Origin: Mesorhizobium sp. AR10
GTDB taxonomy: Bacteria; Pseudomonadota; Alphaproteobacteria; Rhizobiales; Rhizobiaceae
Assembly (NCBI RefSeq): GCF_024746795.1
Contig: NZ_CP080523.1
Location: forward strand, 496,001 to 560,000
Length of the DNA: 64,000 bases
Direction: 5' to 3'
The notes under the pieces are model-generated. The model was not told the DNA's origin. It was given only the letters and a program-made list of their open reading frames with translations, and did no database searches. Below are positions 8,283-18,809 of this stretch, piece by piece. Both the position numbers and the translations under genes were made by a program. Position 1 is the first letter of the stretch. The number at the start of each line of letters is the position of its first letter.

Positions 8283-9912
8283 GGTTCGTTCGTGGCTTTC
8301 ATATGTGCTGGATGCCTTCTAGGGACTACATCGCAAGCGCCATGCCATTTGACTTGAAGCAGGGGTTCACTGCTTCGCAGGCAACCGTTCGGCGCGAGCA
8401 GGAGCGGGGCGCGCCTTTAGTCGTTTACTCGCCCCTCAGCAAAGGTACTGAGCTCGACCAGGTCACCGTATCAGCGTTCCCTGGATCGAAGTGGTATCGA
8501 TCGGCTATGTCGTAAAGCTCGGAAATCCGCGGGCTCGCAAGACAGGCAGTTTGCGGTGGGCGTCCAATCACACCCCGAAGGTCGCACAACGGGCGCGTAC
8601 TGTCAGGCGGTCACAACTTCCGCTCTGGCTCAGGTGGCTGCCGCGTTCGTTCAGGGCAGGTCGGTCCGTTTGCGCGACTGAGGTGGGGTGAGGTGAGGTA
8701 TCTACCAGCAAACCATGTTGTGTCTGAGACTGGACGAGAATGTCGAAAGCCCGACGAAATCGTGACCTGGCCGGGCCGCTCGCACGGAGAAGTGGTGCAG
8801 CATCATCGGCGCAAGTCCGGCACGCAACTTGCTTCGATAATTCTGCCTGTCGGCCGCGCGTCGCGGAGGGCCCAAGCGGCTTGAATTCGCGACCGATCTC
8901 ATCCGCGCTTGTGGCGGGTGGACTGCCTCCGCAACAGCCGCCTCCGGCGGGACTGTACAACCTACTGGTGACCGACTGTGTGATCAGCAGTGCGATCTCA
9001 ATCCGGTGCATGAACACTGACCTCCGAGATAAACCAGATGGCGACCAGACCGGTTTCAGACCATGTTGGGTTCGAAGTAGCGATGGACCCCAACCTGTTT
9101 ATGTCGCCAGGCATGCCACCGACGCGCAGAAACGCAGCTGGTCGCCAGCGTCCCTGCCCGCCGCCGCCCGTCGCCTTTTTTTGTTCGCCGTATAACACGC
9201 GCCATCGTCGGGGTGACTAGATCATCACTTCCTCTAAAGAGACCAGCGCGGGGTGCTGCAGAACACCGAAACCCATCTTCGCCTCCGCATCCGCCGGATC
9301 CTTGCTGCTCATCCGCCGCTGCCGCGGCATTGGTAAGCAGAAAGGCGAACGCGACATCAAGATATCCATCCCGTAAATGTGCGCCATCCAACCAATCGAT
9401 TTTCCAAAGCTCCGCCGAGAAATATATGAAGGCGCTTGGTTTTGGTGGGCCGTATCACAAGTAGTATTGGGATAACAATGGGTATTCGGGTAGCTCAAGT
9501 TCCGAAACCCTCGGCAGCGAGGGTCACGACGTGCTCTTGGATTTTCAAGAGCAATGTCTGGAACGACGTTTAGTCGAGGCGATGACGCCACCTTGGCTTG
9601 CGAGGGCAAGGATCAATCGGTCGCGAACAAGGCTGGGACGCACTCTCCCGTGACAGCGGCCGCGACAAACCGCGTAGTTTCTGTGAGGAGAATGAGAAGT
9701 TCTACGATCCCGGCGAAAAGTCCCCTACGCTGGTGACGGCTGCCGTGGGCGCCATGTTCCAGTTCCACGATCGAATGTCGAAGCACTTTTGCCTCTGCCG
9801 CCGCGAATGGCGAGAACAATTCGCAAGATTGTACGCAACCCTAGATGGGGTACCGCCGCGAGTCATTGGTGTGCCACCAAGTTCAGGTCTGCTCAATGTC
9901 AATCTGTAATCG
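8283..9912. other. Long stretch without a supportable gene
   Basis: Several open frames of 60-150 codons occur on both strands (for example minus 8568-9017 and 9217-9609), but none shows a recognisable family, a convincing start, or consistent composition. It is probably decayed island DNA between the prxS region and the IS1380-type element. Confidence 0.5.
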
Positions 9913-9918
9913 GTTAGC

Positions 9919-11662
9919 CTAAATCAGCGCGGTTGCGGGGTCGAAGCCGCCAGTCTGCTTCATGGACGGAAGCCAAGGCTTGCGCCAGGCGTCGCCCCGC
10001 ACTTGACCACATGCGTCGCCCTATTGGCGATCAGGGGCCTGCTAGCCGCCTTAATGCACGGCGATAAGCTTTTGACGGCCTGAAGCGACGCTGTGGTCGC
10101 CGTTGCGGTGCTTTTCCACGCGCCTCGTCAGGCGCCGGAATTGCTCCGTCGTGATGGCAGGCGGGGGTTTGCAGGTTGCGGTCGACGGGTTCGTTTCGGG
10201 GCGTCTGCGCCCCATCGTTATGTCGCGAGTTGGGGATGCGATCGAGGACGATGCGCAGAATACGCTGGTCGGGGCAGGATGTCGGCAGGTGCAGGCGGAT
10301 TTGCGTTTTCATCTCGACCACCCGCGCGGCGATTTTGATGAGGCGCAATCGCAGCGTGTCGAATTGGGCGACGGCAAAGCTCGAGCGTTTCGGCATCGCA
10401 GCGCGCAGCCCCACATCAGCCAGTAGGCGCCGGCATGCAGGAAGAGCCGGAACTGGTTGGCCGTCGCTCTTGTGCAGGATGTGCGGTCGGCGGCAAGATG
10501 CGTCTTCCAGGACTTGATGTGGTTCTCGGCCGCGCCGCGCCGGCAGTAGAGGTCCTCGTAGAGCGTCTTGGCCTTGCCACTGGCCAGATTGGTGACGATG
10601 AAGCGGGTGTCGGCTCCTTTGGCGCCGACCTCGACCCGCGCGATGATGCGCTCGACGCGGCTCCAACTAGCGGCGCCGTCAACGAACTCCTTGAACCTGC
10701 GGACCTTGCCTGTCTTGGCCGACGCTTCGAAGCGCGCCGTCGTGCTGGCCTCCAGATCCGCGACATGCTTGCGCAGGGTCGTGGTCGGCGCGAGGCCAAA
10801 GATGAAGTCGACGTCGTTGGCGCGGCACCAGTCGATGACCTGCGGGCTGCAATAATGGCTATCGCCGCGGAGCAGGATTCGAATGTTCGGCCAGTTGATC
10901 CGGATCGCCCGCACCAGACGGCGCAGGTGGGGGCGGATCTCAGCCCCGCTCGGCCGCCTGGCCGGTCGCAGGATCGCGCTGACGAACCGGCCCGCACCGT
11001 CGAACACTACGATCGGCTGGAAGCCGTATTGTCGTAATGCGCGTTGAACAGGCGAAGCTGTTGGCCTCCGTGCACAGCGTCAAACGTGTCGTCGATGTCG
11101 AGCACGATCCGCTTCGGCACCTGCCGGAAGGAGGCGCAATAGAGATCGACCATCGCCCGCCCCATGGCGACCAGCTCCCGCACGCCGGGCAGGTTCTCCA
11201 GCCGGCACAGCGTCGATTGTGAGGCCAGATCCCGACCCGACGGCAGCGCATCCTGGGCCATCTTGAAGACCGGATCGCGGCGCAGCCGGTTGGCGTCGTT
11301 GCCGTCCTCGTAGCCGGCGGCAATCATCTTCATGCGAAAGCCGATCATGTCCGCCAGGCTGTGGACGACCTGGTCCGGGCAGCGCGGATCGTCGATGCAA
11401 CGCGCCAGACGCTCGGCCACCCGCAACCGCTTTTCCACCTCGGCCAAAGCCAGAACGCCGCTGTTGGACGACAGCATGCCGCCGTCGAAACGGGCGACGA
11501 CGGACTTGCCGCCGACTGATGACAAACCGCTCAGCGGCAGCGTAAGATCGTTCATGGTGGGTGTGGTCTCCGGGAAATGGTTCGGATCGGCTTAAGCAAC
11601 CAAATCCTAAGTCATTTCAACGGCTTGCGCCACATCCACCAACCCCCATGAATTTTTCAGGC
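9919..11662 (-). mobile_element. IS1380-family insertion sequence (degenerate)
   Basis: The transposase remnant covers most of this interval. Likely ends are TAGCCTAAATC near 9916-9926 and, inverted, TAGCCTGAAAAATTC near 11650-11664. The two share the first bases of a presumed terminal inverted repeat, but the match is short, so the exact ends are uncertain. The right end falls about 50 bp upstream of the carbonic anhydrase gene and has probably replaced its original promoter. Confidence 0.5.
10031..11555 (-). pseudogene. IS1380-family transposase, frameshifted
   Basis: Three frames must be joined to read the protein. The N-terminal part (11555 to 11007) starts MNDLTLPLSGLSSVGGKSVV and contains the first catalytic Asp region (IVLDIDDTFDAVHGGQQLRL). 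The middle part (about 11030 to 10309) has LLRGDSHYCSPQVIDWCRAN with the second Asp and later YCRRGAAENHIKSWK with the catalytic Glu. The end (10440 to 10031) is in a further frame and shifts again. These motifs are typical of IS1380 DDE transposases. The frameshifts at about 11010 and 10390 mean the element cannot move by itself. Confidence 0.82.
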
Positions 11663-11713
11663 TAGGACAGCCGCAATCGGAAACATCAGTTCGCATTAAG
11701 GAGCAAAAACAAT

Positions 11714-12466
11714 ATGCATCGTCGTAATCTGATTAAAGGGTTCGTCGCCCTCGGCGCATGCCCGGTTTGCGTTCAAGCCGCGCATGCGGCCAGCACTCAT
11801 TGGGGATATACAGGCCCGGACGGACCGGAGCACTGGGCCGATTTGGACAAGAAAAATTTCGCCTGCTCGGCAGGCACGCAGCAATCACCGATCAATATCA
11901 AGAGCGCAGTCAAGGCCGAGATTCCACATATCGCCATCGGTTGGGGAAAAGGCGGCGGCAAGATGGTGAACAACGGCCACACCATCCAAATCAATATGCC
12001 GGAAGGCAGCACGCTGACTCGCGGGGATCGTGTCTACGAACTGGTACAGTTCCATTTTCATGCGCCGAGCGAACACCAGATGGCGGGCAAGACCTTCCCG
12101 ATGGAAGCGCATTTCGTTCATAAGGACACACAGAGCGGTGGTCTGGGTGTGCTGGGCGTCTTTTTGAGGCCGGGCGCGACAAATGTCAGCTTTGCCGGCC
12201 TTGCCGCGGCCTTTCCCGGAAAGTCAGGCGAGGAGATCGCGGTCGACGAGGTCGATCCCAACGGGCTCCTGCCGGCGTCGCTTGGCTACTGGACCTACGA
12301 GGGGTCATTGACGACACCGCCATGCACCGAAAACGTCGAGTGGATGGTGGCAATGGAGCCGGTCGACGTCGACCCCGCAGACATCGAGCGATTTACCTCA
12401 CTCTACCCGTTGAACGCGCGGCCTATCCATTCACCTAATCGGCGCTTCATTCTAGGCCTCGGTTGA
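11714..12466 (+). CDS. Periplasmic alpha-type carbonic anhydrase
   Basis: This enzyme interconverts CO2 and bicarbonate. The 250-residue product begins with a twin-arginine-like signal (MHRRNLIKGFVALGACPVCV, cleavage probably after AHA near residue 26), so it acts in the periplasm. The mature part has SPINI, the zinc ligands FHFHAPSEH (His-x-His and downstream AHFVHK), and the YEGSLTTPPC signature near residue 200. An alpha carbonic anhydrase has been described in nodules of Mesorhizobium loti. AAGGAG at 11698-11703 fits the ATG at 11714. The IS1380-type element ends only about 50 bp upstream, so expression now depends on a promoter inside the element or on a very short leader. Confidence 0.93.
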   Translation: MHRRNLIKGFVALGACPVCVQAAHAASTHWGYTGPDGPEHWADLDKKNFACSAGTQQSPINIKSAVKAEIPHIAIGWGKGGGKMVNNGHTIQINMPEGSTLTRGDRVYELVQFHFHAPSEHQMAGKTFPMEAHFVHKDTQSGGLGVLGVFLRPGATNVSFAGLAAAFPGKSGEEIAVDEVDPNGLLPASLGYWTYEGSLTTPPCTENVEWMVAMEPVDVDPADIERFTSLYPLNARPIHSPNRRFILGLG

Positions 12467-12598
12467 GTCGGCTCTGTTGCGGTTCCATCCAGCAAAGCTC
12501 AGCAAATGGCACGAGCTTTGAAACTTAAGTGCGAGTCGGCGAGAGCTGCCGACCCGCATCACTTCCAACCAGGAGAACGGCCTTGCCCTTTGGAACTT

Positions 12599-12895
12599 TT
12601 ATCGCGTCTGACGCGTCACTGGTCCTATGCAGTAAAGCTCTAATTGTCTCGTCCAGCATTCCATCCGCAACAGTCTGCACAACGCTGCGGTTTCGGGCGG
12701 CGCATATTCAGCTGGTCGTTTACCCACCCTTTCACCGTTCACGATTATGACCGCACCCTCAAACTGGCAGGCTTCAATAGTCGCTTTCTCGATTGACCGG
12801 ATATCGTGAACGTGAGGCAAAATCACTTTTGCTGTGAGATCGGCCTGGCGGGCAACACTAATGATCTGCTTATCGGGGAATCGTTCTCTAAACAT
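12599..12895 (-). CDS. Unrecognised protein, possibly a fragment
   Basis: This frame encodes about 98 residues from the only Met, but it is open further upstream on the minus strand (VGYLLTADSDQVATAKMF precedes it). The annotated start may therefore be internal and the gene truncated. The composition is balanced and protein-like (for example ISVARQADLTAKVILPHVHD), unlike most spurious frames around it. I do not recognise the family. It lies between the carbonic anhydrase and the hydroxylase gene, on the opposite strand. Confidence that it is or was coding is moderate. Confidence 0.35.
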   Translation of the reverse strand: MFRERFPDKQIISVARQADLTAKVILPHVHDIRSIEKATIEACQFEGAVIIVNGERVGKRPAEYAPPETAALCRLLRMECWTRQLELYCIGPVTRQTR

Positions 12896-13366
12896 TTTGG
12901 CCGTTGCAACTTGGTCTGAGTCTGCCGTGAGCAGATACCCGACCCGATCACGAACCTGCTGCCCGTTGGTTTGACATAATTTCCTTCTGGCACGTTCGAT
13001 GCAGGGGACATTCAGAACGCCCCAGCGGATGTCCTCCTATGATCAGCCTCATCGAAAAATACTGTCGCTGCATTCAACACCGCAGCCTTGACGGTCACCA
13101 AGCCGGTCGAAGGTCGGCGCATCATGGCCAAGGCGGGCGACTGCGCCGATTAGATACGGGAGGCTTGGAAGCATGTCGCTGACGGCGACGTGGCGGACAT
13201 ACGACAATCCGCCCAAGCGCGACATGTCGCCGGCATGAGTTGTTGATCTTATCACTGGGCTGGATCCACGGGCTTCACACCCGACAACACGAACGCGAGG
13301 ACAAACTGCTGCAAATCCAGCGGCACCAAGGTCGAGAATCCCTGCTGGAGGGTAAGCCCAACAGCT

Positions 13367-14728
13367 ATGGCCGATACTTGCCGCGAACATCCCTTATTGG
13401 GAAACGCTATAGGAGCAAGACAAGTGGAGCACTCTTGCATTGGGGTCGGTGCTGGCCCGTCTAATTTGAGCCTTGCGTGTCAGTTACACGAGGAAATCGG
13501 GCAAGGGGCACTGTTCCTGGATCGGCAAGTCGACTTCCGCTGGCATCCAGGCAGCGCATTCGATTCCTCGGAGCTCCAGGTCAGCCACTTCAAGGATCTG
13601 GTCACGCTGGTGAATCCGCGATCGGCCTACACTTTCGTAAACTACCTGCACGAGAACGGGCGTCTGTACCACTTCCTGAACGCACAGTTCGAGGCCGTGC
13701 TCAGAGCTGAGTTCGAGCAGTACCTGAACTGGGCTTTCCAAAAAAATCCGCTTGTCCGCGGCGGAAAGACGGTGCGCGAAATCCGCTTTGACGGCGAGTT
13801 TCGGGTGCGGACGGACGACGCGGTTCTTGGCGCCAGAAACGTGGTGGTCGGCATTGGCAAGCAGGCGCAAATTCCGCCTCAGTTTCAGGGCTGGACTGGG
13901 GCCAACCTGTTCCACTCATCTGATGTACTGCACATCCATCCAGAAGTGCGGAAAAAGGATGTCTGCGTGGTTGGCGGGGGACAGTCGGGAGCCGAGGTGC
14001 TGTTGCATCTTGTCAGCCGGCCGAACGAACAGCGGCCTGCCTCGATCACTTGGGTCTCACAGCGCGAAAACTACCTGCCCATCGACAACAGCCCGTTCAC
14101 AAACGAGTTGTTCATGCCCTGCTTTTCGGATCGTTTCGCGGCGATGAGCGAGTCGCAGCGGAAGCTCTTCCTTCGGCGTTTTGTGCTTGCCTCGGACGGC
14201 ATTTCGGAAAGCACGCTGCGCGCTGTGTATCAGGCGCTGTACCGCCACGAATTTCTCGAGCCAAACCGATGCGAAATCACACTGCGGCCGGGTTGCAACG
14301 TCTCGCGCTGCATCAACGCCGGCGCGGGTCACAGGCTGACCCTGCAGCGCGGCATTGACGATATCGAAGAAGTCACGGCCGACATCGTCATCCTGGCCAC
14401 CGGTTACGAGAACGCGGTGCCAGGCTTCTTGGAACCGATCGCGGACCGGCTGGAACAGATCGACAAAGAGATGGTTATTGGCGAGGACTTTTCGGTGTCC
14501 TGGGACGGACCGCGTGACAGACGCATCTTCGTACAGAACGCGAACCTCGGGCAGCGCGGGCTGGCCGATCCGAATCTTAGGCTGCTGGCCTGGCGCGCAC
14601 GTCGCATCCTCAACAGCCTTCTTGGGCGCTCGCCATACGCGAACCCCGAGCATCCTGGATTCATCAGTCGTACCTCCCTTGAGAGCTGGTGCGACACCGC
14701 AGGCGAAGAAATGGGCAGCGGGATATGA
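13367..14728 (+). CDS. Lysine/ornithine N-monooxygenase (siderophore type)
   Basis: This flavoprotein would hydroxylate the side-chain amine of lysine or ornithine, the first step to hydroxamate siderophores. The 453-residue product shows the FAD motif GVGAGPSNLSLACQL (about residues 26-40) and the substrate/FAD segment SSELQVSHFKDLVTLVNP. It also has the NADPH motif VCVVGGGQSGAEVLLHL (about 200-216) and the family C-terminal ATGYEN (about 344-349). Length is usual for IucD/PvdA/SbnE-like enzymes. Its stop overlaps the ATG of the next frame (ATGA at 14725), so the two were translationally coupled. That partner is truncated, so the siderophore pathway is incomplete in this window. Confidence 0.9.
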   Translation: MADTCREHPLLGNAIGARQVEHSCIGVGAGPSNLSLACQLHEEIGQGALFLDRQVDFRWHPGSAFDSSELQVSHFKDLVTLVNPRSAYTFVNYLHENGRLYHFLNAQFEAVLRAEFEQYLNWAFQKNPLVRGGKTVREIRFDGEFRVRTDDAVLGARNVVVGIGKQAQIPPQFQGWTGANLFHSSDVLHIHPEVRKKDVCVVGGGQSGAEVLLHLVSRPNEQRPASITWVSQRENYLPIDNSPFTNELFMPCFSDRFAAMSESQRKLFLRRFVLASDGISESTLRAVYQALYRHEFLEPNRCEITLRPGCNVSRCINAGAGHRLTLQRGIDDIEEVTADIVILATGYENAVPGFLEPIADRLEQIDKEMVIGEDFSVSWDGPRDRRIFVQNANLGQRGLADPNLRLLAWRARRILNSLLGRSPYANPEHPGFISRTSLESWCDTAGEEMGSGI

Positions 14729-14805
14729 CTCGTCGACTCTTGGTCATTGGCGGTGGCATCCAAGGAATGATGTCCGCCGCGGTTGCGGCCAAGTTCGGCG
14801 CCTGC
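14725..14805 (+). pseudogene. Truncated N-terminus of a nucleotide-binding (possibly ATP-grasp) partner
   Basis: Starting in the ATGA overlap with the hydroxylase gene, about 27 codons read MTRRLLVIGGGIQGMMSAAV. This is a Rossmann or ATP-grasp-like N-terminus with a glycine-rich turn. After about 14805 the frame runs into DNA that belongs on the other strand to a peptidase remnant, so the gene was cut off there. ATP-grasp ligases often accompany N-hydroxylases in siderophore operons, but so little is left that the family is only a guess. Confidence 0.45.
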
Positions 14806-14814
14806 TCAAAAATG

Positions 14815-15770
14815 ACCGTGACGGAACGAGGCCTTGGACCCATCTGCGCATCGCACTGTTCCGGGAGGGTGTATTTCTCGCGGGTTCAACCCGCTCGCCT
14901 CGAACCGGATCTGGCGCCTGACCGAATCGACATGGTTTACCCCCCGGACCACGTACTCACCTCGGGTGATCTGGCTCTTGAGCGCGCCCGTCCGTCCGTC
15001 GAACAGGTACAGGTGCTCGTGCCCGTCGCGCTCGGACACCCAGATGATCTCCTTCCCGTCATCGACATCGTGACGAAAGGTTTTTCCGGTACCTTCCTGA
15101 CCCCGCCGCCAGCGGCCGGTAATCGACGGAGGTCTCACTGGTTTCATCGATCAGGCAGCGCGCGCGGCAGTGGCGGCGTCTACCTCGACGAGCCTATAGA
15201 GCTGATGCCCGCGCTGGTTATATTCGAAAGTGAAGCCGCGCCTTCCTCCCACCATTGGAGAGAGGAAACTTCGAAAGGGTTCGAGAACAGGGCGTTGTCA
15301 ATCGCGACCTAGCGCTGGCTGGCAATGTCGAACAGGTCCAGCTGGGGCAGCGGAAGGACATGCCCGGCTTGGGATAGACCATCGTTGAATATTCGCGCTG
15401 CAACTGGTCCGTCGACGAATTGAGGTAGGGGATCTCCCGCTTGTAGCCGGGGCGAACGCGGTAAGCCGCGAGGTGGCGCGAGTCCGGCGACCAGCTCAGT
15501 GTCGAAAAGACGTAGTAATTGCCCTCGGATCCGTCCCGGCTCAGCGCAACATCCTGCAATCGATAGAGGCGATCCATTTGCCGTCCGGCGAGACGCTCCT
15601 CTGGTCGGGGTTATTCTCAGCCGGTGGCGTGTAGTCATGGCTGAGCTGCGTGTCCGGGGCCTCCACATCCCATGTTGTGCTGGTGCAGGCATAGGTCGCA
15701 TATCCGACAGCTCGGACAACCTGGGGGGACGGTTGGTTGACAAAAGTGGACCGGCGGGCCGACGGCAAAA
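14815..15770 (-). pseudogene. Remnant of an S9 (dipeptidyl peptidase IV-like) peptidase, propeller part
   Basis: On the minus strand several frames give pieces of the beta-propeller region of DPP IV-type peptidases. These are [18 protein letters not shown] and [21 protein letters not shown], then [26 protein letters not shown], and [20 protein letters not shown]. The pieces are in the right order, but the frame changes at least three times and no catalytic domain is present. The remnant ends against the truncated hydroxylase partner at about 14805. Confidence 0.7.
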
Positions 15771-15831
15771 GGGCGCACGAGGCGCCCTTAATGTCAGATC
15801 GGCTGTCGGAGAGCCACCTTCGCCTTCCGTA

Positions 15832-16527
15832 TCAGAAGCGGTAAGTGACACCTGCGCCTATCAACCATGGATCGAGCTCGGCCTTGCCCGTCAGTTTCGC
15901 CCCGGCCACGGTGACGTCGAAGTCTGGCTTCAGGAAAAGCTTCTTCACGTCGAAGTTGACGCCCCAGTGTTGATCCACCATGTAGTCGAACCCGACCTGC
16001 AGCGCGGTGCCGAACGTGTTCTTAACCTTGAGAGCATCGGCGCTGCCGGCATGCTGGTTATAGAAGATCGTGTAGTTCACGCCGGCACCGACATAGGGCT
16101 TGAAGGCGCCGAAATCGGTAAAATGATACTGCACTGTGAGCGTAGGCGGCAGCAGCCAAACCTTGCCGATGTTGCCCAGCCCGCCGAGCGTTCCTTGGCC
16201 GTCGATGTTGGCATAGGTGGTGCCGAGTATGAGTTCGGCGGCGATGTTGTCCGTGAAGAAATACGAGATATCGAGTTCCGGGATCACGGTGTCCGAATAG
16301 GAAAGACCGGAGCCGGGCACTCCGTTGACGTAGCCCGAATCCTCAGTGATGACCCCCAATCCACGCAGGCGGATCTGCCAAGGGCTTGGCGCTTCCGTGA
16401 CCGAGACCCCTGCCTGCGGGACGCTTGCGGCTACCGGAGGCTCCGCCGCGACGGCCTGCTGTCCCACCATCATCAGGACGACGGCCGCTGTTACTCCCCG
16501 CGCCACGCCCATTCGCTTTCTCGCCAT
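15832..16527 (-). CDS. ompW: OmpW-family outer membrane protein
   Basis: This is a 231-residue eight-stranded beta-barrel protein of the outer membrane that forms a narrow hydrophobic channel. It has a signal peptide (MARKRMGVARGVTAAVVLMM, cleavage after AVAA near residue 28) and the OmpW core WQIRLRGLGVITEDSG. It then has LDISYFFTDNIAAELILGTT and the terminal aromatic signature (GAGVTYRF, last residue Phe). The open frame starts earlier (16659), but the ATG at 16527 directly precedes the signal peptide and has CTCTCCT (GGAG-type site on the minus strand) at 16533-16539. The gene stands alone between two peptidase genes. The substrate is unknown. Confidence 0.9.
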   Translation of the reverse strand: MARKRMGVARGVTAAVVLMMVGQQAVAAEPPVAASVPQAGVSVTEAPSPWQIRLRGLGVITEDSGYVNGVPGSGLSYSDTVIPELDISYFFTDNIAAELILGTTYANIDGQGTLGGLGNIGKVWLLPPTLTVQYHFTDFGAFKPYVGAGVNYTIFYNQHAGSADALKVKNTFGTALQVGFDYMVDQHWGVNFDVKKLFLKPDFDVTVAGAKLTGKAELDPWLIGAGVTYRF

Positions 16528-16718
16528 GATATTCTCTCCTTTATCTTCAGAAATGATGAACTGCACTACTAAGAATCTCCTCTGGTGAATGTATATTGAA
16601 ACAACCTCTAATGCTAACTTGCACGAGACTGTGCCGACATTACTCGCGCCTTCGCACAATCACCGATCTGTGCTCACTTTTGTTTGACACGTTGTCATTG
16701 TTCGGGTTGCGCGCCCAC

Positions 16719-18809
16719 CTATCGAACGCCATCGCCGTGCCAGCCGATGGCACTGCGAAGGAAATTGTTGCCCAGGGCAATGAATGCGGCCCGCTCCCGG
16801 TTGTCCTTGCCGTGGCTGTGCCCACCCGCGCTGGGCTCGTAGAAGTAGGCGGGATAGCCAAGAGCCTGCAGCTTTGCGGCCATCTTACGCGCGTGGCCCG
16901 GGTGGACGCGGTCGTCCCGCTTCGTGGTGGCGAGCAGGATCGGCGGATAGGGCTGCCCTGGCGCCGCGGCGTGATAGGCGGAGATTTCCTTTAGGAAAGT
17001 CCAATCGGCCGGCTTGTCGGGATCGCCATATTCGTCAATCCCGCTTGCGCCCAAAAGCCTGGTGTAGCGGCGCATGTCGATAAGCGGGACTGTGCAGAAC
17101 AGCGCGCCGAAACGCTCAGGATAGCGGGTAAGCATATTGGCGATCAGCAGGCCGCCATTTGAGCCGCCCTCGGCGGCAATCCGCCTCGGCAGCGTAATGC
17201 CCCTTCGCACGAGGTCGGCCGCAACGGCGGCGAAATCGTCATGGGCGAGACGCTTGCCCTGTCTGCGCCCGGCGTCGTGCCAACGGGTGCCGAACTCGCC
17301 GCCCCCACGGATGTTCGCCACCACGCACGTGCCGCCGCGTTCGAGCCACAGCTTGCCCAGCGCGGAGTTGTAGGAGGGCAGGAGCGATATGCCGAACCCG
17401 CCATAGGCAGTGAGATGAACCGGGGCATCGCCTTTCCCGTCCGCCGGACCGACCTGCGTATAGGGAATCATCTCACCATCGATCGAGACTGCCTCGTGGC
17501 GCGTGACCGTCAGTCGGGATGCGTCGAAATTCTCCGGGTTGAGCTTCAGGATCACTGGCTTACCGAGAGGCGGCGCGGCATTGAGGTCAAATAGGAGAAG
17601 CTGCGGCGGCGTGATCGGGTCCTGAGCCGAAACGAGGATCTCTCCATTGGTCTCGTGATCTTCCGCATCGAGGGACCACAGGTGGACAGTCCCTTCGGCG
17701 GGCACGGTGTCCAGGGCTCGACGCGTCCATTCCTGCCGGCCCGGAGTGAACGCCTCGAAACGCGGAACGAGGTTCGCCAGATAGGAGATGATGAGCTTCC
17801 CGTCGTTCCAGAAAAATGACTGCAGAGAGCGCCTGTCGCCAGGTTCGAACAGGGTGACAAAGCCGCGCTCGCCGGCGATGAATGAGGAAAGCGAGATGCC
17901 GATCAGTACGTCGGGGGCATAGGTCGTCCCTCCCACCGTCCAGGGTTTGCCCGGCTTTACCGCCAGCCAATCGCCGAAGACACCCCACCAGGCGTCCCGA
18001 GGAAAGTCGATTTCAATCTTCGGCCCGCTCTTGTCGCCGGTTCGGACTATCTGCTCGAAGAAGCCAGTATTCTCGATGAACCAAAGGCGCTCGCTCTCGG
18101 CGGTGCGGTCCACATGACCAGACACGCCTAGGGATTCGGAACAGCCGGTCTCGAAGATTGCCGGCGCGGTGAGGGGATCCGCGCCACGCTTCCACAACCG
18201 CACGGTACGCGCGAAGCCGGAGCGGGTGACCATGCCATCACCAAGCGCACTGGAAAGCAGAAGCGTGTCAGGGTCGAGCCAATCAATGAAGCCCTTGGCC
18301 TCCGGGAGATTGAAACCGTCAGCGACAATGCTCCGAGACCTCAGGTCGAATTCGCGATGTACGACCGCGTCGCTGCCGCCGCGCGACAGGCGCAGAACGG
18401 CCTTTTCGCGTCTCTGCGGCTCGATCGACGCGCCGCCCCAGATCCAGTCCTTTCCGTCGCTAGCCGCGAGGGCATCCAGATCGAGCAGTAGCTCCCACTG
18501 GGGATCCGCCTTCATGTAGGCGGCAAGGGTGGTCCGGCGCCACAATCCGCGCGGATTTCCGGCATCTCGCCAGAAATTGTAGAGGTACTGACCGCGGCGC
18601 GTAATCGCGGGAATCCTGTCGAAACGGTCGAAAATCATCGTCAGAGCCGCGCGGTCGCGCTCGAACCGCGCTCCCCCGCAGTGCTTCAGCGTCCTTGCCG
18701 ACTGGCTGGCGGTCCAGTCAAGGGCCCGTTCGCCTTCCACATCTTCGAGCCAAAGGTAGGGATCGTCGTCGGGATCATTCAGCGTTGGACGGAAATCGAA
18801 TGCGGTCAT
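16719..18809 (-). CDS. Prolyl oligopeptidase family protein (S9A)
   Basis: This 696-residue serine peptidase cuts short peptides after proline. It has an N-terminal seven-bladed propeller (about residues 1-410) opening with DPYLWLEDVEGERALDW, and a C-terminal alpha/beta hydrolase domain. The nucleophile motif GGSNGG is near residue 550. The catalytic Asp lies in KRDDRVHPGHA (about 635) and the His in AGGHSHGKDNR (about 670), so the triad is complete. Start at the ATG at 18809; an in-frame upstream start at 18839 is possible. No signal peptide is visible, so it is likely cytoplasmic. Confidence 0.92.
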   Translation of the reverse strand: MTAFDFRPTLNDPDDDPYLWLEDVEGERALDWTASQSARTLKHCGGARFERDRAALTMIFDRFDRIPAITRRGQYLYNFWRDAGNPRGLWRRTTLAAYMKADPQWELLLDLDALAASDGKDWIWGGASIEPQRREKAVLRLSRGGSDAVVHREFDLRSRSIVADGFNLPEAKGFIDWLDPDTLLLSSALGDGMVTRSGFARTVRLWKRGADPLTAPAIFETGCSESLGVSGHVDRTAESERLWFIENTGFFEQIVRTGDKSGPKIEIDFPRDAWWGVFGDWLAVKPGKPWTVGGTTYAPDVLIGISLSSFIAGERGFVTLFEPGDRRSLQSFFWNDGKLIISYLANLVPRFEAFTPGRQEWTRRALDTVPAEGTVHLWSLDAEDHETNGEILVSAQDPITPPQLLLFDLNAAPPLGKPVILKLNPENFDASRLTVTRHEAVSIDGEMIPYTQVGPADGKGDAPVHLTAYGGFGISLLPSYNSALGKLWLERGGTCVVANIRGGGEFGTRWHDAGRRQGKRLAHDDFAAVAADLVRRGITLPRRIAAEGGSNGGLLIANMLTRYPERFGALFCTVPLIDMRRYTRLLGASGIDEYGDPDKPADWTFLKEISAYHAAAPGQPYPPILLATTKRDDRVHPGHARKMAAKLQALGYPAYFYEPSAGGHSHGKDNRERAAFIALGNNFLRSAIGWHGDGVR

